64,000 nt of DNA from Flaccisagitta enflata. Lineage: Eukaryota > Chaetognatha > Sagittoidea > Aphragmophora. Location: the NCBI GenBank assembly GCA_965153355.1, contig OZ231126.1, positions 47,430,001 through 47,494,000 on the forward strand, given 5' to 3'. Below the pieces are notes generated by a model. It did not search any database. It saw nothing but the letters and a program-made list of their open reading frames with translations, and was not told where the DNA came from. Below, piece after piece: positions 1 to 12,060 of this stretch. Positions within the stretch are counted from its first letter, which is position 1; every line of letters starts with the position of its first letter. A program made the position numbers and the translations under genes.

Positions 1-284
1 AGTAGAACATTGGGGTGAATTTGCATACATCCAGGAAAGAGGTTAGGGGTCGCAGCAGTGATCTGCATGGGGGCTCTAGGCCTGAGAGGAATGATTTGAG
101 ACCTGTTAGGACTGATTTTAGGCTAAAGAGTCGAGATTTCAGCCCTCAGTAGGCTGGACTGGGGCCCAAGACCTTGGGGGCGGACTGATTGACGGACGGA
201 TGGATGGATAGATGAATGGATGGATGTGTGGATGTTCACCCCTGTGTTCTACCGGACAATGGCCCTTTGGGGCTGCTACCCAAA
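1..284. mobile_element. Right end of a GGGCAGCGG-family element (cut by window)
   Basis: Imperfect 20-bp units (GGCCTGAGAGG type), then a GGAT-rich stretch, then TTCACCCCTGTGTTCTACCG and CCCTTTGGGGCTGCTACCC, the inverse of the family's left end. Confidence 0.65.
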
Positions 285-490
285 AAGGCTTACCAAATTT
301 TTGGGAAGAAGCAGTAATGCCAAAAATTCCCTCAAAAGCCAAAAAAACTAAGCATTACCAACTGACCGACTGACAAACTGACTGGCGGACAAAGCGGGTT
401 GCAGAATCGCATTCACGCAACTAAAAACAAGTTCTGACATTGAGTGCTTTTACAGAATTACTCTGCCATTGGAATTTCAATGAAGGTTTT

Positions 491-1346
491 TTAGTTGCGT
501 GCTACGCGACTCTACTGCCCGCTATGTCGGTCCGTCGGTTGGTTGGTTGGTTGGTTGGTTGGTCCCCTTTTACTTTTTCGGCGTTTTTGAGCTTTTTGGG
601 CAGCGGCCCCAAAGGCCCGATGTCCTGTAGGACACAGGGGTGAATTTCCATACGTCCGTCCGTACGTCTGTCCGTCCCCCCCTTCGAAGCTTCTCAAGCC
701 TCTCAGGCCTCAAATCTGGTCTCTCAGGCCTCAAATCTGGCCTCTCAAGCCTCAAATCTGGCCTCTCAGGCCTCAAATCCAGCCTCTGGGGCCTCAAATC
801 CAGCCTCTCAGGCATCAAATCCAGCCTCTCAGGCCTCAGATCCAGCCTCTGGGGCCTCAAATCCAGCCTCTGGGGCCTCAAATCCAGCCTCTCACACCTC
901 AAATCCAGCCTTTTGGGCCTCATATCCAGCCTCTTGGGCCTCATATCCAGCCTCTTGGGCCCCATATCCAGCCTCTTGGGCCCTAAATTCAGCCTCTCAG
1001 GCCTCAAATTACCATTGAATACCATAGCAAAATGTCAAAAAATTGAAAAAAATGCATAATTCCTAGTTAATATCACGGAAAATTACCCCAAATATGCCCT
1101 CTCAGGACGTATGGAAATTCACCCCTGTGTCCTACAGGACATCGGCCCTTTGGGGCCGCTGCCCTGCGTTCACTCCACTTCTTCAGCTAATCACTCCAAG
1201 CAGGGCATCGGGTACCGCTGACCATGTGGGATCCTTGGATGACTTGTTGAGCATACTGCTCCTGCCCAGATGCCCTACTGAGCTTCTCCAGCACTGCTCC
1301 TGCCCACCTGAACGCGACTAGGATAGCCGTGTATCCGGCCTTGTTT
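491..1346 (+). mobile_element. TTTAGTCGCG-family element carrying a nested minisatellite element
   Basis: Starts TTAGTTGCGTGCTACGCGAC then GGTTGG repeats; ends CGCGACTAGGATAGCCGTGT and CCGGCCTTGTTT. Element 598-1164 sits inside it. Confidence 0.75.
598..1164. mobile_element. GGGCAGCGG-family inverted-repeat element with 21-bp minisatellite core
   Basis: Left end GGGCAGCGGCCCCAAAGG, then GATGTCCTGTAGGACACAGG; right end is the inverse. Core 700-1015 is about 15 units of 21 bp, CTCTCAGGCCTCAAATCCAGC with variants. Because 21 is a multiple of three, both strands show long fake reading frames (heptapeptide repeats). Confidence 0.85.
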
Positions 1347-3040
1347 GATTAGTACTAGTGACTCTATGACCATGTGTTTGGTCGTGAGTTCATGACTATA
1401 TGGTATATGGTATCAGTTGGTTGGTCTGTCAGTACATTCTTACTATCCATTTTTAAGATAACAATATATTCACTAAGGCTAAGGTGATTATTATGTCTTA
1501 AGTGACAAATTGATAAATAGTCTCTTCAATGTCATTTCTGCCAGAAAAAGGCTGGAGAAGACAAATCAAGGCCGTGTACATGGCCAATAAGTAGTCAATG
1601 GTAGGTGGGCAGGGGCAGTTATGTTGATGGGCAGGGGCAGTTGGGGGCAGGATGGGGCTGTGATGTGGATTGGCAGGAGCAGCAGTGCTCAGAAACCACA
1701 TTTTGCCTCCTTCCAAATTTTGCGTTACAGCAGACCTTCTTTCCAACTTACACAGCCTCTTATAGAGTCACTTAGCCAGCGACTAAGGATTGTCAGAAAT
1801 CTGGCCACATCGGTGTATCTAGAGTTTTAGACCAGATTATTAGTTGGGCAAACCGAACATGCATTTGTCCAGTAAGCACACCACCGGGCTAATAGTCCTG
1901 GATAAAAAAAACTGATACCAAATTGTTGTCAAATTCTTCATACCTGCAAACTTGTTTTTTTAAAATGAAAAACATGTTTATTAGGCCAAATTAGGTCATT
2001 TTGGCCTGATATTTAGACTGCTCAATCTAGGTGTATACCCGTACAGAAGAAATATAACCTGACGTAACAGTTCCAGAGAAGAAAAGCATAACTAAAATCC
2101 TTTCACTCATTAAAATGGATTTTTGGCCTTAAATCAGGACATATTAGGTCAATTTGACCTGATTTTCTTTTTACCTTGGCCAGGCAGGTATCCATGGGTG
2201 ATAAGATATTTGTTGGCATCAGTTTCAGAGAAAAAAATACAGTCATACAAAAAAAAAATAGCCGCGAATCCCATGGTAGAGCCCAAATGACCTGAGAAAT
2301 GGGCATATTAGGCCATTTTGGCCTAATTTCCAAGTAAAACATTTGGCTCTTAGTAAGGATGTGTTGGGGATGGTCCATACTACCACCCAGTATGTGCCAC
2401 TATGCCGAGGCATTTTTTCCGAGTAACTACCGTTAGGCCATACAGTGGAAAGGAATTCTGGTCGCGTCGAGGTTTTATATGTGCGTCGTCGCACATCTAT
2501 AAGAGGTCATGTCTGTCCGTCGGTCGGTTGGTCTGTCTTTCTACATTCCTGATTACTCTCGAGCCATCACACTTTCACATTCATTCAGTCGCTCATTCAT
2601 CCATTCGCTCATTCGCTCATTCATTCATTCAAAACGTTCGTTCATCAGCGAGGCGCACATATTGGCCATAACTTGGCCCAGTTAAAAAACAATTTTTGGT
2701 CGCTTTGACGCGATGAAAACAAATGAACAGCTCCCGTCATTGTATTTTCAGTCGACCAAATGGTAGTTTTGGAAAGCTCGTTGATATTTTCAGACAATAG
2801 AACAACAAGAGGTGATGCAAAACTCGGAGCTCCTATTAGGGGCCCTAATGGCGCTTTCAATGGAGCTCTTAATGAAGATATCGATTAAGCATTCAACGTG
2901 TGCATACTAAGCCAACGTCCAGTAATAGATGATACCACTCTTTTGACTTATTCAACTCAATTGAACTGAACTGAATTGAACAAAAATGATTTGTAACCTC
3001 CACCCTCCAACCCTCCAACCCTCCTAACTCTCCTTTTTAG
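1347..3040. other. Non-coding stretch, no gene recognised
   Basis: Contains fragments of repeats: short palindromic pieces around AGGCCAAATTAGGTC and TTAGGCCATTTTGGCC (1985-2340), a GTGCGTCGTCGCACATCTATA hairpin start of a repeat (2480-2560) and an imperfect CATT(C) tract (2580-2640). Nothing with convincing coding character. Confidence 0.5.
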
Positions 3041-3206
3041 GACGGTGGGTCAATCCTCCACAGCCCCGGGCCCAAAGGCCAAGGCTTCGGCCCTCAGCCC
3101 CGAAGAGGAAGAGGCTTTACGCGAGCAAGAAAGATTGTTGTTGTCGGAGAAATTCGACGTCATTCTTACCAAATTGGACGCCATCGACAGGCTGGAAAAT
3201 GTGCAG
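3041..3206 (+). CDS. Possible alternative 5' coding exon: acidic coiled-coil segment
   Basis: The acceptor is TCTCCTTTTTAG before 3041 and the donor is CAG|GTAAGT after 3206. The open frame starts with one base completing a split codon and ends in phase 0. It reads an Ala/Pro/Lys segment, then SPEEEEALREQERLLLSEKF, then a helix containing ILTKLDAIDRLENVQ. That helix resembles the start of the exon at 30621 (ERLLTRLEQVDVQLDDLD), which also begins in phase 0. The exon could therefore splice to 30621 as an alternative N-terminus of host gene 1, with its own upstream exon outside or unseen in this window. It cannot splice into the exon at 22872 in frame. It could equally be the last visible exon of another gene. 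The splice signals are excellent; the assignment to gene 1 is inference. Confidence 0.6.
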
Positions 3207-3228
3207 GTAAGTTAGTTACACTCTTTTT

Positions 3229-4044
3229 TAATCGCGTGCTCGCAACTCTTCAGCCTGCTATGTTGGTCGGTCGGTCTGTCGGTCGCTGTTACCTTTTTTA
3301 AGCGTTTCCGGCGTTGTGGGCATCTCTTGCATCACTGCTCCTGCCCACACTAGTACCCCCAGGGTGGAAAAAAGTTCAAGTTGAGTGACCAGTGCCCCCA
3401 CTTGGTTTTTTAGGCTCTACTCAATGTGGGGAAGTGTTTTCTAGCCAAATTCAAATCATCCTTGGGGCGCTTTTTGAAAAAAGTGAAAAATTCAAGATTT
3501 TTAGCATCATTTTTAATAAAGAAATTTGCAGGTTGGTTCAACTTATTTTTTGATAGCATAATGTTATTCCTGATGAAATTCCCGTTAATTTAATAGGTCA
3601 CACTATAGGGTTTTGAAAAGAAATAAAAGTTTTTTACACTACCGTTACAAAAATCATAACGGTGGCCTAAAATATGAAAACTGTATTTCTTTTTAAAACC
3701 CTATAGTGCGACCTATCAAATAAAAGGGAATTTTGCCAAGATTAACAATATGCTGTCAAAAAATAAGTCAGACTAACCTGGGAAATTTTGTATGCAAAAT
3801 CAAGCTAAAAATCTTGAATTTTTCATTTTATTTAAAAAGCGCCCCAAGGATGATTTGATTTTGGCTAGAAAACACTTCCCCACATTGAGTAGAGCATACA
3901 AAACCAGGTGGGGGCAATGGTCACTAAACTTGAATTTTTTTCCACCCTGGGGGCACTAGTGCCCAAAAGCTTGAATATGCTTGTTTCATCACTGCCCCTG
4001 TCCATCCGCACGCAGCTTCGGTGGCCGTGTATCCGGCCTTGTTT
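3229..4044 (+). mobile_element. TTTAGTCGCG-family element interrupted by a palindromic element
   Basis: Starts TTAATCGCGTGCTCGC with GGTCGGTCGGTCTGTCGG following, and ends GTGTATCCGGCCTTGTTTT. Middle replaced by the element 3348-3961. Lies directly after the 3041-3206 exon's donor. Confidence 0.75.
3348..3961. mobile_element. 614-bp palindromic element with 4-bp TSD (CCCA)
   Basis: CACTAGTACCCCCAGGGTGG at the left matches the inverse of CCACCCTGGGGGCACTAGTG at the right; pairing continues to the centre near 3650. CCCA precedes (3344-3347) and follows (3962-3965). No coding capacity. Confidence 0.85.
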
Positions 4045-5076
4045 TCTATAAGAACCTAGTTTAAGAGAACGATAGGCTTGAAATCTTGAAAAAGTTAAGA
4101 GAAAGATAGGCCTAAAATCTTTAAATATTTAGTTGGTTATGGGTCAATCAGGCAGAGAAAAAGCACAGGTTAATTAGTTGGACCAACTGGGAAATGTACC
4201 AGTTACTTGGTTAATTGTCAGTAGATGGGACAATAAAACTTTTTTTTCGTCCTAGAAAGAATGGCATCGGTGAAAAGTTCACTTTTTATGTCTAGTTTGA
4301 GATAAAAAAAAGTTTGTGCCCTTTTTCCCAAATCTCCTTTCCCAGGAGCCTATATAGTGACCCCCCCTTTTAAGGGGTTCGAGCCACCACCAGAAAAAGG
4401 CCAAATTCATGCTTTTTCACCTAGTTATTTTTATATTTTCTTTTTGGATTGATATAAAACCTTGGGATTGGTCTTATTTGAAGGATATTTAGTAGTAGTA
4501 TATGTTATGATAAGAAATAGATGACAGTGGCCCCCACGGGGCCCTCCAGAGGCCCCTAAATGGCTCCTTAAGGGGAAAAAATCAGACAATCACCTGAAAA
4601 ATGAGCTTTTTTTGCTTATTCTCTTTCAAGATGTTGGAGATTTGTATTTTATGTAAAGATACCCTCATCTAGTGATGGGGTACACAAACAAAGCTTGGGG
4701 CCCCTCAGGGGGGGCTCATTTGGGGGCCCCAAAATAGGTAAAATGGCCGAAAATGACCAAAAACTTGACATTTTTGAATTTTTTCAAAAATCTAAGTAAA
4801 TAGAGGGCCGAAGAATCTGTTCAGACACTGTCATCTAGTGCAGGAGAGCTACAAGTTAACAAAGGTTATGGCTTAAGACCCTTGAGGGACCCTTCTGAAG
4901 GGCGCAAAGAACCCAAAATGGCAAAAATTATCCAATTTGTACATTTATTTGCTTCAAAGCCGATGGACGCGTTTATAACATCTGCACATTGTTAATAAAA
5001 TCATCATTCCATTCATTCATTCACCCGGTCTTCCAGTTGTTGGCTCATTCATTCATTCATCCATTCATTCATTCAT

Positions 5077-5535
5077 TCACTTATACATTCTAGATAACAG
5101 CTTCTGTCTTATTAAGCCATCACGAGCTTCTTCCCCAATGACTGCTGATGCTGCCTCGCTTACTACCTTTATTCCACGTTCAACTGCTTGAGTGTGGCAA
5201 GGATATCGGAGCAGCTTGAGAAGGGTGAGAATGAGACCTCTTATTTCATCATCGGGCAATTTCATCGTGAGTGGAGGCTTCAAAAATTTGGCAGTTTTCC
5301 AGTCAAAGAGCTCTGTGTAGTCATTTGCTTTGAAATTGAATTTGGGGATGATAAATTTTCGAATTGAAGTTGATTTGATCGCCATTTCTTCTTCAAAGCT
5401 TAAAGAAAGAAGAGTGAGTGGATCTCTCTTTTCTTTCTTTGACTTTTTGGACTTTTTCCCTCTTCTTTTTTTTTCTGGTCTCTTTCCCACTGACCTGACA
5501 GCTGTTTTTTTTTCCTTTTTGATGTTGTGTACGCA
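5077..5535 (-). pseudogene. Transposon-associated ORF fragment with PCHTQAVER motif
   Basis: The minus frame carries a Lys-rich stretch, then FIIPKFNFKANDYTELFDW, PPLTMKLPDDEI, and RYPCHTQAVERGIKVVSEA with EARDGLIRQKLLSR before the stop. From memory, the last motif recurs at the C-terminus of uncharacterised, high-copy ORFs in invertebrate genomes; I could not check this. The frame continues to 5703, but beyond about 5535 it reads into the inserted GGGCAGCGG element, so the upstream (N-terminal) part has been cut off. It lies inside the 4222-9119 element. Confidence 0.55.
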
Positions 5536-5625
5536 GTTAATCAACAGGTCGCCCAAGGGCAATATGTTGTCAGCGATACCCGTTGCCCTGCTTTGCACAA
5601 TTGTGAATTGGAGTGAGAGGAAGCA

Positions 5626-6038
5626 GGGCAGCGGCCCCAAAGGGGACGAAGTCCTGTAAAACACAGGGGGACCTTTATTCGTTTCGTTCGTCCATCCATC
5701 CATCCGTCTCCCTAAACCCTCTCAGGCCTGAAATCTGCCCTATCAGGCCTGATATCCCCCCTCTCAGGCCTAAAATCTGCCCTCTCAGGCCTTGAAGCCT
5801 TGAATCTGCCTGAGAGGGCATATATAAGGCCTGAGAGTATAGATTGCAAGTCTGAGGGCGAATCTCAGGCCTGAGTGGGCAGATTCAAGGCTTGAGAGGG
5901 CAGATTTCAGGACAGAGAGGGCAGATTTCAGGCCTGAGAGGGCCTGGGGGGGGATGGATGGACAGACGAACGAACAAAAGAATGAACAAAAGTCCCCCTG
6001 TGTTCTACAGGACTTCGTCCCCTTCGGCGCCGCTGCCC
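5626..6038. mobile_element. GGGCAGCGG-family element nested in the 4.9-kb transposon
   Basis: Left GGGCAGCGGCCCCAAAGGGG plus ACGAAGTCCTGTAAAACACA; right end inverse, ending GGCGCCGCTGCCC. Core of TCTCAGGCCTGAAATCTGCCC-like units, orientation switching midway. The flank 5536-5625 (GGGCAATATG...GCCCTGCTTTG) also recurs beside other copies, so the full unit is larger than the inverted repeats. Confidence 0.8.
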
Positions 6039-6184
6039 AAAAAATGACAATTATTCAATACTTTTTAAAAAATCATGCCATAAGCTCAGGTTGAAGAAGT
6101 TGCTTGAGGGTTCATCACTTGGACAAAAGAAGAAAAAAATGCAGGAGCAAACCAGGTTGACATTTTCACCTGAAAGAACGAGCT

Positions 6185-6625
6185 ATGGTCAGAGAATTTT
6201 GGTTGGCTGAGAAAGAAGCAGAAGCAAAGAAAAAGGTGGATGCAAAGTGGGGGGAAGATGAGGAGAAAAGAAAGCTGCCATCAGAAATCAAATTGTTTGA
6301 TCCAAATAGCCCCCTATTTGATGTGTTTTTGGCCATGGAAGAGAACTTTTGCTGCAAATTTGGTGTAGCACTTGCAATGACACCTCGTCAACAGCCAAAA
6401 ACTAACTTGATCATGCTGAGTAAAAGGTTGGTTAAGCTGCTTCGATGGGATTTGCCTGCTTTCGAGATCCCATACAATCTGTATGATGGCTCTGCCTCAG
6501 TCCTCATTGTGACCAGATACCTAAGAGCTGACGAGTCTGACATCGAGATGGCCTTTTCAGATGTAAGCGAGAAACCAAGAATATTTCTCTTCCAGTTAGG
6601 CAATGAAGGGAAGCGCAAGATATGA
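6185..6625 (+). CDS. Transposon-internal ORF of unknown function (146 codons)
   Basis: ATG then MVREFWLAEKEAEAKKKVDA, a charged helical start, followed by mixed globular-looking sequence (LIMLSKRLVKLLRWDLPAFE, YNLYDGSASVLIVTRYLRAD). It ends KRKI and TGA. Composition looks protein-coding. No catalytic motif is recognised. It lies in the core of the 4222-9119 element on the opposite strand to the PCHTQAVER fragment. It may be an element gene or a captured fragment, and is probably incomplete. Confidence 0.4.
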   Translation: MVREFWLAEKEAEAKKKVDAKWGEDEEKRKLPSEIKLFDPNSPLFDVFLAMEENFCCKFGVALAMTPRQQPKTNLIMLSKRLVKLLRWDLPAFEIPYNLYDGSASVLIVTRYLRADESDIEMAFSDVSEKPRIFLFQLGNEGKRKI

Positions 6626-7169
6626 GCACTTGGGGGACATGGGTTTCCAGTCCTCTCTCCTACGGGGAACTGGCCAATTTCAAAAGTGTCAGTGGCATCT
6701 TACCCCATTCTTGTTCATGAAACTGCATCGGGTGAAATGATCAAAGAATCAGGCTTCATTTCATCCATGGAACGCTTTGGCGGAGTATATTATATCACAG
6801 GGAGCCGTGGAGGGTAACGAAATCAGGCAAATTGCTTGGTAAAAATTCAAGCAAAAAACTTAGTTTTGGCCATTTCCCTCAGTTAAGAATTTTTTGAGAA
6901 CAGGTTCACCAGCCTTGTTTTTGGTGCCGAAAGATGGATCAATGACGGCTGGGATGGAATAATTCCTGAGAGCTTCCTGGAAATGGTGTCAATTTGAGAG
7001 TATTAGAATTTTCTCATTTTTTAAACAAAAAAGAAACAAAACAAAAAAGCAAAACAAAATCAAGAAAATAAGCTGTTAAATCACCATTGTACATCATATT
7101 GGACAATGTCAAGTTGCAAATCTTGTTTTAAGTGAGCGGCTGCTGATAATACATTTAATCATCTAATCA

Positions 7170-7265
7170 ATATTCAATAATGAATGAATGAATGAATGAA
7201 TGAATGAATGAACAAATGATTGAATGAATGAATGAATGAATGAATGCGTGAATGAATGCGTGAAC
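7170..7265. repeat. (GAAT)n microsatellite
   Basis: Tetranucleotide GAAT tract with a few changes, within the 4222-9119 element. Confidence 0.85.
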
Positions 7266-7899
7266 GAATTAATCATTCTATGAACAGTATGCAGGTTTGA
7301 TGATTGAATGAACCGACGTAAAAGCAAAAGACATTAAAAAAAGTCAAGTTATGGTCATTCTTGGCCATTTTACCTATTTTGGGGCCCCCAAATGAGCCCC
7401 CCTGAGGGGCCCCAAGCTTTGTTTGTGTACCCCATCACTAGATGAGGGTATCTTTACACAAAATACAAATCTCTAACATCTTGAAAGAGAATAAGCAAAA
7501 AAAAGCTCTTTATTTAGGTGATTTTCTGATTTATTCCCCTTTAGGGGCCATTTGGGGGCCCCTGGAGGGCCCCCTGGGAGCCACTGTCATCTATTTCTTA
7601 TTATAACATATACTACTACTAAATATCCTTCAAACAAGACCAATCCCAAGCACCATGAATCCTGGGAACCGCCAGGACGATTTTTGGATTACTGTATGTT
7701 TCTCTTCAGTTTGGTATAGTCCTCACATGCATACCCAACCATTAAAAAATACCATTAAAAAATACCCAACCATTAAAAAAAATACCATTAAAAAAACCAT
7801 TAAAAAAAAAAAAACCATTAAAAAAAATACCATTAAGAAATACCCAACCATTAAAAAATATTTCATCAGGCACTTTTTGAAAAAAAATCTTCTATCAAG

Positions 7900-8060
7900 A
7901 AAATGTGTTGCATATGCAACATATGTTGCATATGCAAAGTACATATGTTGCATATGCGACATATGAAGCTTATGCAACATTTGTTGCATATGCAAAATGC
8001 ATGTGCTGCATATGCGAAATATGCTGCATATGCAACATACTTGTGTTGCTATGTGATGCA
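7900..8060. repeat. Self-complementary CATATGCAA/CATATGTTG array
   Basis: The 9-10 bp motif GCATATGCAACATATGTT is tandemly repeated. Because its unit is palindromic, the array folds on itself. A matching array stands at 8597-8726, placed inversely in the same element. Confidence 0.8.
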
Positions 8061-8596
8061 TAAGAGAGAGAGAGAGAGACAGAGAGAGAGAGAGAAGAGA
8101 GAGACAGACAGAGACAGACTGGCAGACAATAGATTAAACATTAAACAAGTGACGCAAGGTCAGCAATTGGGTGGAACAGTGGGGTGGAGTGGTGGGGTTT
8201 ATTCATATACTGAATTTGAAAGAAGAACATAAACTACTCAGTACTCTCCCATCCTCCCAGCCTACCCCAACATAGAAAGGATTTTGCCCAATGCTTAAAA
8301 AAATCAAGACGGGAAAAAAGTCTGAATCCTCGTGATGGACATCTTTGGAGGAAAAAAAAGACATTTCTTTCTTAAAAAAGTCATTACAATTGTACTCAAC
8401 CTACAAGAATTCAAATTCAGTGAATGAAAAAATGGGGGGTGGTCTGGTGGGTTGATAGTGGGAATTCGAAGAAGAAAACCTGTAAAATACTTATCCATAT
8501 TCTCACTCCACTATACCCCGCCGCCCCCTTACACAGCCCCTGCCTACCATCCCACCATCACAAAGCTCAACCACTTAGCTCTTATGTACTACTTCA

Positions 8597-8726
8597 CATA
8601 TGCAACATATGTTGCATATGCAACACCTGTACTTCGCATATGCAACATATGTTGCATATGCAACACATGTCGCATATGCAACACATGTGCTTTGCATATG
8701 CAACATATGTTGCATATGCAACATAT
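8597..8726. repeat. Second CATATGCAA/CATATGTTG array
   Basis: Partner of 7900-8060 within the same palindromic element. Reads CATATGCAACATATGTTGCA with few changes. Confidence 0.8.
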
Positions 8727-9127
8727 TTTTACAAAATGTAATTTTTTTTCAAAAGTGCCAGATGAAATATTTTTTAATGGTTGGATGTTGATTCTTGCAC
8801 ATGTGGACTGTACCAAACTAAAGAGAAACTTACAGTAATCCAAAAATCGTCCTGGCGGTCGCCAGGATGCATGGTGCAAGGTTTTTTATCAATCCAAAAA
8901 GAAAATATAAAAATAACAAGGTGAAAAAGCATGAATTTGGCCTTTTTCTGGTGGTGGCTCGAACCCCCTAAAAGGGGGGGTCACTATATACGCTCCTGGG
9001 AAGGGAGATTTGGGAAAAAGGGCACAAACTTTTTTTTATCTTAAACTAGACATAAAAAGTAAACTTTTCACCGATGCCATTCTTTCTAGGACAAAAAAAA
9101 AGTTTTATTGTCCCATCTAATTGTCAG

Positions 9128-9366
9128 ACAGGCGGGAAAATGGTGAGGAAATTTAGAGACTGAGCTAAGCCATCAGGTTTAGAATTAGCAAAGCCAATGC
9201 AATGGCTGAAAAACGCAATGACAATGTCGATGGCAATGTCAATAGCAATGCCTTTACCCAAGCCCAAGCCTAAACCCAAAACAATATCATTTACAATGAT
9301 AATGAACAGCGACCAAAGTAATACCAACATCGATGCCGAAGGCAATGCCAATGTTATATCATACCA
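9128..9366. repeat. Degenerate CAATG-rich tract beside the ATG array
   Basis: Irregular AATGCCAATG/GACAATGTCGATGG repeats; looks like a decayed edge of the trinucleotide array that follows. Confidence 0.5.
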
Positions 9367-9950
<584 letters not shown>

Positions 9951-10285
9951 ACGATGATTTGCCGCATTTCACTTCCGTTTCCGGTTTCTCAAGATCATTT
10001 CTTCATCGGCATTTTTTGTCTGTCCTCAATCGTCTGTCTTTCTGTCAGATACGCTCAAATTCCAAGTTAGTTGGTCTGGAAACCTGTCTGTATGTCCGTC
10101 CGTATGCTTCTCTTTTTTCCTTGTCTCCCTCTGTCTCTCTCTGTCTGTGTCTGTGTCTCTTTGTGTCTTAATGACAGGTGGATCATCCCTCACTATATCC
10201 AAACTAAAACAAATATTGTGAGCCCTCACCATGTCTGTCCTCGTATCTTTGTGTCTCTGTGTCTCTGTCTTTATCTGTCCGTCTG

Positions 10286-10372
<87 letters not shown>
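10286..10372. repeat. (CT)n tract
   Basis: Dinucleotide CT array preceded by CTGTCTGTGTCT-type decay. Confidence 0.95.
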
Positions 10373-10375
<3 letters not shown>

Positions 10376-10499
10376 TTTCCTTGTTCATGGCCCTTGTTCA
10401 ATGTTTATTACGAGTGTCTGTCGTGTAGAATAGATAAACATTCTCACCTCAACATTTTACTCGGTGCTCAGGCAGCAATGACTATGGTGAAAACACAAG

Positions 10500-10693
<194 letters not shown>

Positions 10694-10739
10694 ATTTTTT
10701 TTTCGTCAAGTGATTTATTGCATTTTTGGCTGACAATAG

Positions 10740-11880
10740 TTTGCGCGTATTCGTGATTCGTCCCTCAAACGTCGTCGCTTTTTCCGGCGTTGGTCTGTCT
10801 GTTCGTCCATCTGTTAAAGCAGCCCTCAGTTAGCTATCGACTCGTGATTACGTACTGTACTTTTTAGCCGCGGACTAGTTGGTCCATACCGCGAAAGTTA
10901 AAATGGCGAATACCCGCATTTGTGCTGCCGCGTGTGTGTGTATGGAGGGGGTATTGGGTGTGGAGTGGTGTTGCACGCCCCTGCCCACCCTGACGATATT
11001 GTAACCCCGCGTTACGTGTTGTTCATAAATCAGCTCACGGTTTACCATTGCCATAGCATAGGCACCAGAACATTTGACAATCGTGATTTTAAAGTACGCT
11101 GTTATCATCTTCATGCACCATCAGATTGTTTATTCAGCCGCTACCACTCCTCTTTTAAAACTGCACTCATCTTTCAGACCACCAGTTTGCACATCCATGC
11201 CATCGATTTGCTTCAACAAATGTTTCCTCTCATCAGCCGATGATTGTCGATGAAAAATGATCATTTTAGTAAAAACACGAAACGAGCGAAAACCTAGGTT
11301 TTAAATTGCCGTCATGGTCCTCTGTACCTCACTGCCTCCCACATCGTCTACTAGGTAACACCTAATTTCTCCCTTTTCACCGGGATCCCACCCATCCCAT
11401 GACCCAGCCCCAGGTGCTCCTAAACCCCGCCTCCCATGCATCATAATTGGGGGGGAGGGGGAGGGGGGGGGGAAGTCGTCATGCAAAAATCGAGATCTCC
11501 ACTTTTCGGTCGACATATCCTCTATACGTTTTCGCGCCCACGTTTTTCGCTCTTTTCGTCTGTTTTTCACCTTTTTTAATGTTTTTTTTTTCCTTTGAAA
11601 TATCGCACTTAAAAACTGTTTGTAACTCCTCAAAAGTCCGACAATATTATATTTGAAATGTTTTAACCTTTTTCACTCAGTTGCTTGATGAAGTACATGT
11701 ATGTTTTTTTTTTGTTTTTTTTTTGTTGTTGTTTTTTTTTTCAGAGACGCGTGTATTACGTCTTACTGATTAGTTATTTGCCTCTTTCCGTATTTTTGAC
11801 GTGAAAAAAAAAGATTAGGGTGATAGACTCAGTGAGGCGTTCTCGCCATTTTCGGAAATTCTCATAAGATAAAGACTTCT
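10740..11880. other. No gene recognised
   Basis: Mixed unique sequence with a poly-G/GGGGGAGG patch (11448-11475) and T-rich runs (11700-11745). No supported exon. Confidence 0.45.
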
Positions 11881-11887
11881 TGATAAA

Positions 11888-12060
11888 GAAACCAGGCCAG
11901 ATACACGGCGATCCAGTCGCGGACGGTTGGGCAGAAACAGTAGTGCGAAAACCGCCCGGAATTCAAATATGTAACGGGACGGATGGACGGATGGACGGAC
12001 GGACGGACCTTCCGACCGACCGACACGGCAAGGTGTGGAGTCGCGCGTCCGCGACTAAAA
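11888..12060 (-). mobile_element. TTTAGTCGCG-family element, reverse
   Basis: Begins AAACCAGGCCAGATACACGG and ends GAGTCGCGCGTCCGCGACTA, with GGAC/CGAC-rich interior (about 170 bp). Confidence 0.8.

Larger units (their letters stand above)
7651..8876. mobile_element. 1.2-kb palindromic element, 4-bp TSD (CAAG), inserted in a TIR
   Basis: Ends CACCATGAATCCTGGGAACC and the inverse of GCCAGGATGCATGGTG are inverted repeats that continue through CGTCCTGGCGG and TACCAAACTAAAGAGAAAC. CAAG flanks both ends (7647-7650, 8877-8880). The opposite arm of the host element (near 4460) shows the empty site AAACCTTGGGATTGG, confirming a clean insertion. The interior has ACCATTAAAAAA repeats, two arrays of CATATGCAACATATGTTG, and a GA tract. 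Confidence 0.85.
4222..9119. mobile_element. 4.9-kb DNA transposon with long TIRs and 8-bp TSD (hAT-like)
   Basis: Ends TAGATGGGACAATAAAAC and GTTTTATTGTCCCATCTA are exact inverted repeats, flanked on both sides by ATTGTCAG (4214-4221 and 9120-9127), an 8-bp target duplication. Inverted arms run about 4222-4775 on the left and 7345-7650 plus 8881-9119 on the right. The right arm is split by a younger element (7651-8876). A second insertion (5626-6038) sits in the core. Coding remnants lie at 5077-5535 (minus) and 6185-6625 (plus). The 8-bp duplication points to the hAT group, but the coding remnants do not show a hAT transposase. Confidence 0.8.

Noticed and set aside
570-1059. Heptapeptide-repeat frames on both strands
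   Set aside because: A 21-bp minisatellite keeps any frame open. The region is inside a transposable element with inverted ends. Same for 60937-61254.
4222-9119. Endogenous virus or retroelement
   Set aside because: No reverse transcriptase, integrase or LTR; ends are inverted and duplication is 8 bp.
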